A DNA stretch of 64,000 nucleotides, taken from Ascarosepion bandense. Lineage: Eukaryota; Mollusca; Cephalopoda; Sepiida; Sepiidae. The notes beneath the pieces are model-generated. The model saw only the letters and a program-made list of their open reading frames with translations. It was not told the origin of the DNA and did no database searches. The stretch is taken from NCBI GenBank assembly GCA_037127315.1, contig JBBBDQ010001186.1, positions 2,795,501 to 2,859,500 of the forward strand. Reading direction: 5' to 3'. A program made the position numbers and the translations under genes. Positions 1-10,109 of this stretch are shown piece by piece (positions within the stretch are counted from its first letter, which is position 1; each line of letters opens with the position of its first letter).

Positions 1-360
1 ACAGAGGGCTACAGTGAGAGAAAACATTGGGCTCAGGAAGTATTGGCATAAGGATAAACGATGAACCGGATAATTGCGGATAGAAGTAAACGGAAGGGAG
101 TTCCATAGGCAGAAAGTGCGAGAAAAGAAACTCTTGGGGTAGAAGTAGCGGTTACCTTTCTTCAACGGTAAAAGGGTGGGACCTAAATGGCAATCTAGTA
201 GCACGCTTAGATTCACGTAGTCAGGGTATCAGGGTAAAAAAGCTCGTCAGAGTAGTAGCCATGAAAATATTTGTAGAAACGCCAGAGGGAAGCCACGTCA
301 TATTGGTGAGAAAGTGACTGAAGCCGTGATGCCAAGTCAGGACCGGTTATATTTCAGGTC
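1..360 (-). mobile_element. Jockey/CR1-like LINE 3' fragment (copy A1)
   Basis: Degraded piece of the most abundant LINE in the window, cut by the window edge. The reverse strand matches the C-terminal coding part seen better at 11360-11698, including the phrases encoding FTVKPIKC, SFFSRTSRLWNSLP and LFYKYFHG. No open frame survives. Assignment to the jockey/CR1 group rests on this typical C-terminal region and is approximate. Confidence 0.7.
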
Positions 361-431
361 CCCCATTTCTGCATGTATTTGTGTAAATATAAAGTAAAAT
401 CAAAAAATCGTTGCGAAGCTATGAGAATATC

Positions 432-770
432 TGTCATGGTGGCATCACCCACAACCCAATGAACTCTTCCAACCAATACATATACCTCCCCTCACAAGAG
501 GTGAGAGTGAATAGCTTGTGAGTAGCTAGTAAATAGCCTGAGGAGAAATCCCTGGACATAGCCGAGAGTCGTCTATGAACAGTGATACCGTAACGACCAT
601 TACGAGTCCCAGTTCGAGGGTCGAATTACAGTATTACACACTAACCCGTATTATCGTTCTACTAACGAAGTTCCAAGTGTCGTATTTTGCCGTGTTTAAT
701 ATATATTCGTTATTTCCTATTTTGATTGTTCTGTGTTATTCTTGCTGGAACTTTTACTGGGTCCACGACA
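432..770 (+). mobile_element. Candidate solo LTR, 339 bp
   Basis: Begins TGTCATGG and ends CCACGACA, so it has TG...CA ends with a short inverted repeat TGTC/GACA. The flanking pentamers are atatc (427-431) and atctc (771-775), four of five matching, as for an old 5-bp target duplication. It shares the word ATGAACTCTTCC near its start with the LTRs at 11699 and 17170. No internal retrotransposon domain adjoins it. The 100-codon open frame inside (575-877) resembles no protein I know. Confidence 0.5.
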
Positions 771-877
771 ATCTCGGATTTTTTCTTCGTCTTTTAACAG
801 AGAAAGGTCACTATGATAAAATTGACATTCGTCAAGCATCATCACAAATATTGCGCATTCATCTGCTGAGGATTTGA

Positions 878-1284
878 GAGCCTTCCTTATGGGACGTGAA
901 TATTACTATCTAATGAATCAATGTAATTACGAAATTTATTTTGTAATAAAAGAGACAGACGATAAGAGATGACATGATTCTGCAAAGGTGACGCCGTCAA
1001 ATTAACAGAACTAATTAAGCAAAACCTGGAACTGAAAATCTTATGACATGGAAATGAATGTCACGCAATGAATAAAAAAAAAAATGGAAGGGAGGAAAAG
1101 GAAGAGAGAATTGTCAATAGAGAAAACTGAACCAAACTGAACCAAACTGAACCAAAGACGAGGAGAGAGACAAGTTACCGAGGCAACAAAAATTGTCGAT
1201 GTACTGGGAATGACAAAAAATAGAAAGGAGATTGTCCCTCTGTCTTTTCTACATATACTTTCATGGCAACTATTCTAGTATTTT
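878..1284. other. Unassigned AT-rich stretch
   Basis: No gene seen. It contains an ACCAAACTGA triplication near 1130-1155 and an A-rich run near 1072-1085. The poly-T at 1281-1290 is the tail of the LINE fragment that follows on the minus strand. Confidence 0.4.
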
Positions 1285-1995
1285 TTTTTATAAGCGTTTC
1301 ACCCCGAGCAAGGCATGTCACTTCCACTACTGCGCAGGGAGCTACGTAGAGTGGAGAAAGGCTGATTAAATATAGGAAATGACAGAGGGTGGGTGATAGG
1401 CGGGTAAGGATACCGAGAATGAGGGTTAGGTAGATGAGAGTGTTGTGAGAATAGTTGGGAGTTAGTGTGATAGGAGGTGTCTATTGACCCTACATTTAAA
1501 CACCTGGAGATTGTAATTGTCGGGAAAGCAGACTTGTGGAAGGAAGGGAGTTCCATAGGCGGGAAGCGCGAGAAAAGAAGCTGTTGGAGTAGAATTTACG
1601 GTTACATCTTATTTGTTTAACTGTAAAAGGGTGGGACCTATTTGCTAATCTAGTATATCGTGTAAATTCGTGCTTAGGCGGCACCAGTGATCTAAGCTCA
1701 ACGGAGCAGAAGCCATGAAAGTACTTTTAGAAGAGGCACAGGGAAGCCACATCACGCCGGTGAGAGAGCGGCTGCAGCCGGTCTGCCAAGTCAGTATCAA
1801 CCACGTTACAGATCCTCCTTTGTATTTTGTCAAGAAGCCCAAGGGGCACCCGACCAGATATGGCAGCAATATTCAATACACGGGCGGATGGTAGATTTGT
1901 ATATGTGCAGAATAGATTCAGGTGGGAAAAATTTCCGGGCCCTGCACAGGGAGCCGACTTTCATAGCAGCAGATTTGGCAATGGATTCAATTGTC
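1285..1995 (-). mobile_element. Jockey/CR1-like LINE 3' fragment (copy A2)
   Basis: Reads on the minus strand from a reverse-transcriptase C-terminal region (about 1990-1650) through the conserved SNSFFSRASRLWNSLPS segment (about 1560) to the 3' end with the GAGCAAGGCATG family motif and an A-tail at 1281-1290. Two overlapping short frames show that it is frameshifted. The 5' truncation is typical of LINE retrotransposition. Confidence 0.8.
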
Positions 1996-2019
1996 TATAT
2001 TTGTGAGATGAGGTAGTAT

Positions 2020-2310
2020 TTACAGTACTTATATTATTCGGACTATTGTCCCAATCTTTGTTGCCATTATACGACGTTGTACGTTAGGAATTTCGAACCG
2101 AATCCTTTATTACAATCGCTGGTGTATATGAACTCCATTCCTTGCGTAAAGCCTCGATTAGAAGTTGTCTCCGTCTAACCCTGCTGTAGCCTGGTATTGA
2201 ACTCACAACTCTAAGAGTCAAGTCAGGAACTAACGAACGTCTATATCCACTGAGCCATGTGAACTTAAGGACTAGAACAACTGCATTTTGGGGACTTATA
2301 AACCTCATGT
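2020..2310 (-). mobile_element. tRNA-like SINE, family B, minus copy
   Basis: The reverse strand reads ACATGGCTCAGTGGATATAG (A-box-like) and later GAGTTCAATACCAGGC (B-box-like), followed by a body ending in a segment with AACAAAGATTGGGACAATAG. The same head-to-body order occurs on the plus strand at 2765-3090, which supports one SINE family. Which tRNA it came from is not clear. Confidence 0.65.
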
Positions 2311-2324
2311 CCAGTAACCATTTT

Positions 2325-2436
2325 TATTTCGAAATTCCTAGCACCTACAGAAGGCCAGAGCGTACAACGACCGAAACGTCGTACAAATGCCAACAAAGAT
2401 GAGGTCAGTTATTCTGAAGAGTTTTTTCCCCTGGTG
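2325..2436 (+). mobile_element. SINE family B body fragment
   Basis: Headless plus-strand copy of the family B body with GACCGAAACGTCGTAC and AACAAAGATGAGG. It lies head-to-head with the minus copy at 2020-2310 and keeps the CGAAACGTC phrase of the hairpin at 2989-3020. Confidence 0.5.
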
Positions 2437-2760
2437 CCCTGACCACGTGAACTCATGATTGGCATCCAGATTCACACACTTTTACTGTTGAAATAGTTAA
2501 ATGCAACCGAAACTTCTATTTCAATAGCTTCTTTTCTCGCACTTCCAGCCTGTGGAACCCTCTCCCGTTTACTTGATTTCCTGATAGTTACAACCTTCAT
2601 AAATTTAAATGCAAATCAACTGCCATCTTCTAACTTCTTGAAACCTGTTCATCGTTCACCTCCTTCAATTCTTCCTGTATCCAGTCTTTTCTCTCACAGT
2701 AACCCCTGAGCACTAGTGGCGGTCCCTCGGTGTATCAATTATTAAAGATTTTTTTGTGCT
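2437..2760 (+). mobile_element. Jockey/CR1-like LINE 3' fragment (copy A3)
   Basis: Plus-strand copy of the C-terminal coding segment (the FTVEIVKCNRNFYFNSFFSR region) and 3' end (GAGCACTAGTGGCGGTCCCT variant). It is 5' truncated, diverged and not translatable. Confidence 0.7.
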
Positions 2761-2764
2761 ATAT

Positions 2765-3095
2765 CCTTAAGGACACATGGCCCAGTAGATATAGAGGTTG
2801 GTTAGTTCCAGTGACTTTACCCAAAGAGTTGTGAGTTCAATACCAGGCTACAGCAGTAGTGAACAAAAAACTTGAAGATTAACTTAAAGGGAGATAACTC
2901 ATGACTAACAGAAGTAGCTTCGCACAAGAAAGGAGAATGATATACCCCAGTGATCGTAATAGAGGGCTTGGTACGAAATTTGTAGCACCTGAAGAAGGGC
3001 GGGGCGTACAACGTCCGAAACGTCGTAAAAGGACAACAAAGATGAGGACAATAGTCCGAAATATGTATATAGTGTAAATGCTACCTAATCTCAAA
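2765..3095 (+). mobile_element. tRNA-like SINE, family B, plus copy with hairpin
   Basis: The head reads ATGGCCCAGTAGATATAG then GAGTTCAATACCAGGC (A- and B-box-like, roughly 55 bp apart). The body holds CCTGAAGAAGGGCGG...CGTCCGAAACGTC at 2988-3025, where GGGCG can pair with CGTCC. It ends before the AT microsatellite at 3105. The short minus-strand frames here are incidental. Confidence 0.65.
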
Positions 3096-3103
3096 AGTAT
3101 AGA

Positions 3104-3104
<1 letters not shown>

Positions 3105-3158
<54 letters not shown>
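3105..3158. repeat. (AT)n microsatellite
   Basis: Near-perfect AT dinucleotide run of about 54 bp directly downstream of the family B SINE. Confidence 0.95.
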
Positions 3159-3161
<3 letters not shown>

Positions 3162-3379
3162 TTCGCAAAAGCATGTTATGGTTATAGAGATAGTTTCCCT
3201 GATGGGAGAAATTTACGTAGGTTTGATTCCTGTCGAGTGGCACTATTTTGGCTTTAGTACTTCAGTACCGTAGGACATTAGTAGAGTTAATTTTTTTTTT
3301 TTCAGGACAGTGTCTGAGCTTGTCGAGGTACTTTGTTGGCTGTAGGCCTTCCTGGCTACATGGGAAGAATAGGTCATTA

Positions 3380-3690
3380 CAGTTCCACGCTGGCCCAATG
3401 CGCGCTGGTAGGCTTGGATGTGATTCCCTTAGTTGATCGTATCTCTTTTCGATTCATGATCACCCAATAGTATCTGAGCGTAAGTGAATATAAAAAATTC
3501 GGCTGGAATTTGAACACGGATCTACCATTTTCTCATTTCGAACCATTATCCACCGATACATGTCTCATTAAAACTTACGATATCTGATATTCGCAAGTGG
3601 ATATCCATCTAGGCTCGACGTTGAAACTTACATTCTGATTCTGATCAGAATCTATGTTTCAACGTAGTATCGCCGTGATATAAGCATCTA
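3380..3690 (-). mobile_element. Old 5S rRNA-tRNA chimeric SINE (second copy)
   Basis: On the minus strand, a 5S-like segment (about 3685-3575) includes GTTTCAAC..., ACGTCGAGCCTAGATGG and ATCCACTTGCGAATATCAG, corresponding to 5S internal and 3' regions. It runs into TGTATCGGTGGATAATGG and GTTCAAATTCCAGC, which correspond to the A and B boxes of the family A SINE. The order matches the better copy at 27081-27568. It is heavily diverged and has a deletion within the 5S part. Confidence 0.55.
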
Positions 3691-3699
3691 CAAAGATAT

Positions 3700-4400
3700 G
3701 GTAGAAGAATTTTACATTTAAATTTTTCCTTTCAGTCAAAAACTTTCATGTTTTTTCTTTTTTTCTTCCCCTCTTTTTTCCCTTATTCTATTCCTTTTTT
3801 AAAATATAATTTCCATCCATTTTATCTTATACAGCCGTTTTCTTGTCTGATTTCTCAGTTCACAGTAAGTCTCATTCGAATGAGAATTCACAAATATTCC
3901 ACGATGAAAAGAATTGCCGTAAATGGAGACCAAGATGGTAATGTTTCTGACATAATAATTTTCTTTTTAATAAAAGTCTAGAATTAAACGAAAACTACAA
4001 AGTTAAAAGTAAGAGAAAAAATATTAGACAGAGATGGAAAATTTGGAAAGACACACCCTTTAGGATTTGGTTTTGTTTTTGAACTCTAATTGTTTTTCTT
4101 CTGGCGTATGAAAACTGAAAGGCACTTCAGGGAAATTCAAGATTAAACGAATAGTAAAAACAATTTAATTTTTCAAACTTTTCTTTTCCTTGAAGCTTTA
4201 ATTTCGACAAAGCATATTTCTAATACATTATCTCTTAAAAGATACGCCCTCTGCAGAGAGAATATGCCCGAATATTAAAAACAAAGTGGAATAAAAGATG
4301 TGATGAATAAAGTTTTTTGAGAACTTCCTGTGATCAAAGTTACCATCAGTTATGTTTTTTATCAAAAAAGAAACGTATGATAAAATTCGGCTTAATTAAT
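3700..4400. other. AT-rich stretch without recognised element
   Basis: No gene or family member recognised. Short T-rich runs near 3750-3800 give a spurious F-rich open frame. Confidence 0.4.
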
Positions 4401-4403
4401 TCA

Positions 4404-4451
4404 ATCTTCTTCTTCTTCTTCTTCTTCTTCTTCTTCTTCTTCTTCTTCTTC
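4404..4451. repeat. (TTC)n microsatellite, LINE tail
   Basis: Sixteen TTC units. On the minus strand this is a GAA tail directly after the RTE-type LINE 3' end at 4452. RTE-group LINEs commonly end in short tandem repeats rather than poly-A. Confidence 0.9.
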
Positions 4452-5065
4452 TATGTATCCTGTTCTTTCAGGACGTAGGCAGTCATGGCCTTCCACGTCT
4501 CCCTATCCCTGGTGGCTCTAAGCCCACTTTCTCCTGTAACATCTCGCAGACCCCGTTTTGTCATCCACCTGCTCAGGTCTTTCAAATATGGTATCCACTG
4601 CTTTCCTCTGTCTTTTCCCCTCTATCTGACCCCTTACTATCAGGTTCTCCAAACCCTCTTTCCTCATTACATGTCCCAGGAACTTTAGTTGTCTCTTCCT
4701 GATGCTCAATATTAATTTTCTTTTCGTTTCCACCCTTCCCAACACTTCATCATTGCTCACATGCTCGGCCCAGCTGCTTCAAGTTTTTTCTTCATCTTTG
4801 TTGTTATTGTCCAACATCACTGCCATATTGAAGAACTGACATAATATAGCAATCCAGTATTCTCTTCTTTGTTTCTAGAGAAAGTTTCCTGTCTCTTAAT
4901 ACTTTACTCAGCTTCTGGAGCGCGTCCTTCGCTATGCCAATTCACCTTCGGATCTCTGATGGCTTTCCACAATTTAATCTTCATATTTCAATCTTCATAT
5001 TTCCTCGTTTGCGTCTCGGTCAGTCTGCCATTCATTACGAAAGTTTATCCCCAGGGATCTTGCTT
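4452..5065 (-). mobile_element. RTE-type LINE 3' fragment
   Basis: The minus strand encodes the C-terminal domain of an RTE-type reverse transcriptase: a segment like AKDALQKLSKVLRDRKLSLE near 4860-4950, then MSNDEVL and KRQLKFLGHVMRKEGLENLI, then an arginine/lysine-rich region, ending at a YVLKE-like 3' terminus. Stops and frameshifts break it into pieces. It is 5' truncated near 5065 and the tail is (GAA)n. A closely similar copy lies at 34360-34905. Confidence 0.8.
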
Positions 5066-5204
5066 GGCAGTTAAGATAGTTACGGATTTGTGATCGACAC
5101 TTGCAATTAATGTCCCAGCACTGGCGAAAACCAGAAATATGCATTTTCTAGTTAGTATGTTCTTGTTTAGAAGAGGAGGACAATGCAGTTTTAGCATTCG
5201 ACTT

Positions 5205-5207
5205 ACA

Positions 5208-5271
<64 letters not shown>
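5205..5271. repeat. (ATCT)n microsatellite
   Basis: About 16 ATCT units. The SIYL-repeat open frame across it is a by-product of the tetranucleotide. Confidence 0.95.
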
Positions 5272-5363
5272 ACAGTATATTTACATCTGTTTATTATAAC
5301 CTCTTAACAACGGATAATTTTATATAAAAACCAGCATTTTGTTTTCTGTTATGTCCAACAGCC

Positions 5364-5364
<1 letters not shown>

Positions 5365-5402
<38 letters not shown>

Positions 5403-5640
5403 ATCCTCAGACAGATCTGTTTCTCTGTATCACAGCTCATCAGTACGGTTAGACTCCGATTGCTTTTAACCAAGAATTGAAACCCGACCGAATTGGCGTT
5501 AGTCGACAATTCTACCTCTGGGCTATGGGCGCTCCGTAGAAGGAGGCAGACTTTTAGCGTATCAGGTATCGTACGCCAATAGCCAGAGTGCTCTAATTCA
5601 TTACTGAATGAGCGATGCGTATATATATATATATATATAT
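5365..5640 (-). mobile_element. tRNA-like SINE, family D, with (AT)n at both ends
   Basis: The minus strand reads GAGCGCCCATAGCCCAGAGG (A-box-like), then GGGTTTCAATTCTTGG (B-box-like), then CTGATGAGCTGTGATACAG and GATGACT, followed by (AT)n at 5365-5399. Family members at 45360, 51775, 57905 and 58345 show the same order, so this is a SINE and not a tRNA gene. The other end also abuts (AT)n at 5620-5640. Confidence 0.7.
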
Positions 5641-6327
5641 CTGTGTGTGTGTGTGGGGGGGTTAGCGGACGCATGCGTACCTGTGCTTATAGATACACTT
5701 GATAGCTGGGTTCAGACTGCCATATCACTTGCGAAGCCAGGATAAATTTTGGCGTAATTTTGGCACTAGATGCTATGTTTTATAGTTCTTCGAATTCTTT
5801 TCCTTAAAAAGTAGAGTTGAGCCGCGGAAGACTTTACTCAGGAGTGATAAACCTGTGCCAAATATTTTTTTCGGTTAGAAGCTATGGTTTCTCTACTGAC
5901 ACAGACGACCAGTAACATTCCAAATCGGGTTTCTCTTTTTCTATGTCTGCATGTTTGTCTTTTGAATCAGAAGTACTTGGGCGATGGTTTACGTCTGATA
6001 ACGGAATCATTAGTAATTTCTTTATCTATAAAACCTTATTTTCTGAATATTTGAATTCACCTAACGAATCATGATTTTGCACCATTGAAACTTTTATCCA
6101 GGCAATTTTTAATGATTCCACTTCAAACAAAGCAAAGAAGCAAATGAGTGTTTGAAAAATATGAGAAAATGTAAGTATTATTAGAGAATGCTAAAAAAAC
6201 ATATATTAAGACATCAGAAGGTAACTATTGGCAATGCATTTCATTTTTTGCACATTAAAGTTGAGCGGCGAAGTAATAAACTGTTAGTATAGAATTTACA
6301 TTTATATTTCGCTATTTCAAGTATATA
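5641..6327. other. Stretch without recognised element
   Basis: Unique-looking AT-rich sequence. A TG run and a G run occur at 5641-5660. I see no coding potential or repeat family member. Confidence 0.4.
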
Positions 6328-6336
6328 ACGAAACCT

Positions 6337-6645
6337 GGATGTGCGTTGTGGTACAGTGGATATCGGCTCGGAACGAGAAACCGGGGAGCCGAGTTCGAAT
6401 TCCAGCTGAATCCATTGTATTCACTTATGCGCAAATACCCTTGGGAAAGGTATTAATCCGTCTCTTCCTTCCAGTTATGGGTTAAATAGTAGGACAGATT
6501 GGGTTCTATAGCCTTGGTCGGCAACCAGTCTACCGCAGAAAGCAATGGCAACCTACTGTGGGATAATCTTCTGCCCAGTCAGTCATGTCTCGAAAGAGAC
6601 ATGATCGCCCAAGCGTGTATAACGTATGGCACCTAAACTGACTGA
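6337..6645 (+). mobile_element. tRNA-derived SINE, family A, full length
   Basis: Complete copy of the main SINE family. The head is GGATGTGCGTTGTGG, the A-box-like region ACAGTGGATATCGG, and the B-box-like region GAGTTCGAATTCC at 6391-6403. The body carries GGACAGATTGGGTTCTATAG and CAGAAAGCAATGGCAACC, and the 3' end is ACTGACTGA. Flanking 9-bp direct repeats acgaaacct (6328-6336 and 6646-6654) are a target duplication and fix both ends. tRNA-derived SINEs are well known in octopus; I have not matched this to a named family. Confidence 0.9.
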
Positions 6646-6758
6646 ACGAAACCTGACCGATAATCTAGTAGTACACTTAAATAATATAAAATCTAAATTC
6701 CAAAGACTAAAGCTCATCAAAACTATGACTACGAATTTTGAGGAAGCTAATGTTACAG

Positions 6759-7615
6759 CGTTGTGGTGCAGTGGATATCGACTCGGAACGACAAATCGGG
6801 GAGCCGAGTTCGAATTTGTTAGGGCGCCGCTCCTATTTGACTACAAATGGACTGTTTCCATTGCTATATATAGCAATGTTGGATTCACTGACGACTCTAC
6901 GACACTGTCAGCACTCTGCCTTCGGGTAGAGGGCGCTCTCTGCTTCCGAGCAGAGAGCAATAACCCAGTCGTGGTTCCGCCGAAGGGTAGAACCACGACT
7001 GGGCAAAAATCGACAGACATATTTTTGTCCCGGCTATATGGCCGGGAATACCCACTATAAAATGACCATGTGTCACATCCAGCCTTGCGTGGGAAGGCTA
7101 GTAAATACAGTCGTAGAGAGTCACTTGAGAGTCTCTAATGAGTTACTGAAGAGTCAGTGCGAGTCAGTGAAGAGTTAGTCACACTTCCGGTGGCGTACCG
7201 GAAGTAATCACGTATACACACGTCTTACGACGGATTGGACTCTTGTATCTTTTCTATTGTAAATATTACTAATCACTTCTGTACATACTAACCGTCTTTC
7301 CGCGGAATACAACTTATATTCTGATTCTGTTGTTGAGTTATTCATTGATACTTGGCGACATAACAGAATTCCAGCTGAATTCCTTGCATTTACTTACGCG
7401 CAAATACCCTTGGGAAAGGCATTAATATACTCTTCTCTCCAGTTATGGGTTAAATAACAGGACAGATTTGGTTTTATAGACTTGGCTGGCAACCAGTCTA
7501 CCGCAGAAAGCAATGGCAACCTACTGCGGGATAAACTTCTGCCTAGTCAGTCATGTCTCTTTCGAGGCATGATCGCCTGAGCGTGTATCACGTATGGTAC
7601 TCAACTGACTGACTG
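6759..7615 (+). mobile_element. Family A SINE split by a solo LTR
   Basis: SINE halves at 6759-6816 and 7366-7615 are separated by an LTR. The whole is flanked by 10-bp direct repeats aatgttacag (6749-6758 and 7616-7625), so the SINE inserted first and slightly 5' truncated. The LTR then broke the B box between GAATT and CCAG, which should abolish internal Pol III initiation. Confidence 0.9.
6817..7365 (+). mobile_element. Solo LTR, 549 bp, with exact 5-bp target duplication
   Basis: Starts TGTTAGGG and ends CGACATAACA, giving TGTTA/TAACA inverted ends, flanked by gaatt at 6812-6816 and 7366-7370. It contains a TATA-like CTATAAAATGACC near 7036. Internal inverted repeats include GCCCTCTACCC-like and CCAGTCGTGGTTC...GAACCACGACTGG at about 6965-7002. 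There are no internal genes, so recombination between LTRs is the likely history. The group, perhaps Gypsy, is inferred from 5-bp duplication and the terminal TTGGCGAC phrase. Confidence 0.85.
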
Positions 7616-7625
7616 AATGTTACAG

Positions 7626-7790
7626 CAGTGGGGAGGATGATTGAAGCCGAGATGCCAGCTCAAGCTCATTAATATTACAGATTGTTCTTTTTTATTTGAT
7701 CAAGAATCTCTTCATCTATAAAAGAAGCGCCAGACCAGATTTGACAACAGTATTCAATGTTCACGGGATTACGAATTAATTTCAGAGAAG
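7626..7790 (-). mobile_element. Jockey/CR1-like LINE fragment (copy A4)
   Basis: Short diverged minus-strand piece aligning with the reverse-transcriptase C-terminal part of the family: GCCAGACCAGATTTGACAAC and the GAAGCCGAGATGCCAG region. No frame is preserved. Confidence 0.5.
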
Positions 7791-8736
7791 AGTTTCTAAG
7801 AGATATAATATAAAATATTTGTATTTTTAAGACATATAGCGTATGACATATAAGTATTTCTAAGACATATAACATGTAAGACAAATAACTTTTAATCTGA
7901 TACGCATTGAATAATTCATGATCCGATTTGACGCTACATCCTAGTAAATACCCTCTACTAAAGTTCACCTATTTCAAGGCTCAGGAGCCACTCAAGAAAT
8001 AGTGTTACTGAAGGAGATGTGTGATATGTATGCAAAAGAGAAATCCAGAAGTGAACACTATAAGAATATGAAGGATAAATAACTATTGACTCACAACTTT
8101 TAAAAGTTTTGATTTTAGTGTTTTAGGAAACATCCCCATGGGAGTCTATTCTACAAAGTCTCAATTTTTAAGAAAAACCTATCCGAATGGAACTTCACCT
8201 TTACAGTTGGAATACACGGAATGAAAGGGATTCGATCCCGTGGATGTCGCATGGTGGGTCTTGGCTGCAAAGGTCGGAAATGGTGGAACTGAAGAATGGA
8301 GTTCATCTGAGTTTTGCCTTGGAATAACGAGAGTGTAATGATAGATGTACAGCATTGTGTTTGCAGGGAAATAGACCGCAGGGTGAAAAGTAAGTTATCT
8401 TTTACAAGGCTGCGTAAACGATCTGGGACTCTGGAAAGTGAGGATGGGGCAGCTCCTCCCAAATATGGCAGCGATACATCATTTTTGGTCTAATCTGACT
8501 TTTGTAAATTCAAAGTGTGGCAGAAAGATTAAAGTGCTTTCTGTAACAAATATTCTGAGTGTTGACAGCGGGTGTGGTTGAACATGTGATCAATTACCAA
8601 TTTGCTTCTACGACAAACATGTAGATCTAGAATTTTTTTAAGAAGCAGGCTGAAATGTAATTCGAACTGGTTTCTAGGTTTCACTGGCCGTTTCTGATAA
8701 CTATGACATTATATCGAACCCCCAATATAAATAAAA

Positions 8737-8738
<2 letters not shown>
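7791..8738. other. Stretch without recognised element
   Basis: Contains ACATATAA-type near-repeats at 7800-7885 and otherwise unique-looking sequence. A minus-strand 103-codon frame at 8151-8462 shows no recognisable domain and no supporting context, so I do not call it a gene. Confidence 0.4.
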
Positions 8739-8796
<58 letters not shown>

Positions 8797-8798
8797 AT
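8739..8798. repeat. (AT)n(GT)n microsatellite
   Basis: AT run followed directly by GT run, a compound dinucleotide repeat. Confidence 0.95.
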
Positions 8799-9029
8799 TT
8801 AGGCAGCAAATTTTCTTTTAACATGTCAGATTAAATAAATATCGCTTTTTTTACCTACTCTTAGCCTGATATATATGTCAGATTAAATAAGTTGCAAGTA
8901 TAATGTCTGCTTATTTTTAATAAAATCCGTTCATACTCACGGATAATCCATCGCGTATTACATTTGAAAGATGTCAGAAATAAGCTGTAACGTTGACAGA
9001 TGTTATTATCATTCATTTCTCAAGGTACC

Positions 9030-9078
9030 CAAGTACTTTCAACCTCTTTCCGAGATCATCTTCAGGGGTGTGAGTTAT
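9030..9078 (-). repeat. Hammerhead-like hairpin remnant
   Basis: The minus strand reads CTGAAGA (9059-9065), T, GATCTC, GGAAA, GAGGTT, GAAAG (9036-9040). GATCTC can pair with GAGGTT using G-U pairs. The CTGANGA-stem-GAAA order matches the hairpins at 47034 and 54124, which lie next to Penelope-like sequence. No cleavage-site strand is evident. Confidence 0.4.
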
Positions 9079-9283
9079 GGTAACAAAAAATAACTGCAAA
9101 AACTGTGTCTGTGGTGCTAAAAATTAAAGAGAATGATAGATATTAGTATATTGGTTAGTTTAGTATCACACTCAGAAAAAGATTTTAACTGAATATTTTG
9201 CGATTTTCTTTTTGTGCTAAGTAAAAAATAAAAATATAGAGAAATATTTTCCCTTTACAATTAATGTACTTCTCTCTCTCTCT

Positions 9284-9287
9284 TTTC

Positions 9288-9349
<62 letters not shown>

Positions 9350-9361
9350 ACACACACACAC
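9284..9361. repeat. (CA)n microsatellite
   Basis: Long CA dinucleotide run with a few interruptions. Confidence 0.95.
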
Positions 9362-9811
9362 TTTAACTGAGCCGATTCATGCTGACTTCGAAGTTTTTAT
9401 AGTACACCGTTATGATGTCGGTAGAAATCTTATAGAACAACCAGCCAGTAATCAACTAAAATTGAAGTTGAGTCCAACTGATCAAAAAACCACCAGGGCA
9501 AATTGGTAGGTGGTTTTAAATAACAACCTGGGAGATTCCATTCTGTTACAGGCAAGTCTATTCTGTAAGCCATGATTGGCTGATAATTTCAGTGTGTACA
9601 TTGAGCTCCATAAATATTGAGCACAATATCCACCATTTGTCTTTGGACCACATAGGGACATGTATTCAGTTACAACACTATTTTTGTCTGCCAACTGGAC
9701 TCTAGTTGGACACATCAGGAAGGTGAGTCTCACACTCTTGAATGTTCACCTTCTTACAGGGAGATAAAAGAAGACCACCATGTTGAAAGGTAAGTTATTT
9801 GACTTCTACAA

Positions 9812-10037
9812 TGTCGTCATTCATCAGGGCTTGCCAAAATACACAACTCGGGTATTAGTGTAACAAAGATATATTTACGAAAACAAGTAAAAGTATTACA
9901 CGTCAGGCTGACTGCCAAGTGGAGACCAACTCAACTCTTCTGTCAATCGTCAATTGCCCGAACGTCCACTTGAGACAGTCTTCCTATATTTATAGTCAAA
10001 AGAGTTCATTATGGCACAACGGGTAGGTCTCATAACA
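9812..10037 (-). mobile_element. Possible diverged LTR
   Basis: The minus strand starts TGTTATGAGACC and contains AATGAACTCTTTTGAC, a TATA-like ACTATAAATATAGG and TTTGTTACACTAATAC, all in the order of the LTR at 17170-17491. The far end near 9812 and the target duplication are not clear. Confidence 0.35.
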
Positions 10038-10109
10038 TCTTTTAGTATTCTTACCAATCCCAGTGATGTATTTGTTCTCGGCACTTGGACAAGATTATCT
10101 CTCCTAAAT

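Noticed and set aside
575..877. 100-codon plus-strand frame with a hydrophobic stretch
   Set aside because: It lies mostly in the candidate LTR and has no homology or signal that I can recognise.
8151..8462. 103-codon minus-strand frame as a gene
   Set aside because: No recognisable domain, ordinary composition, length within chance expectation for this amount of DNA.
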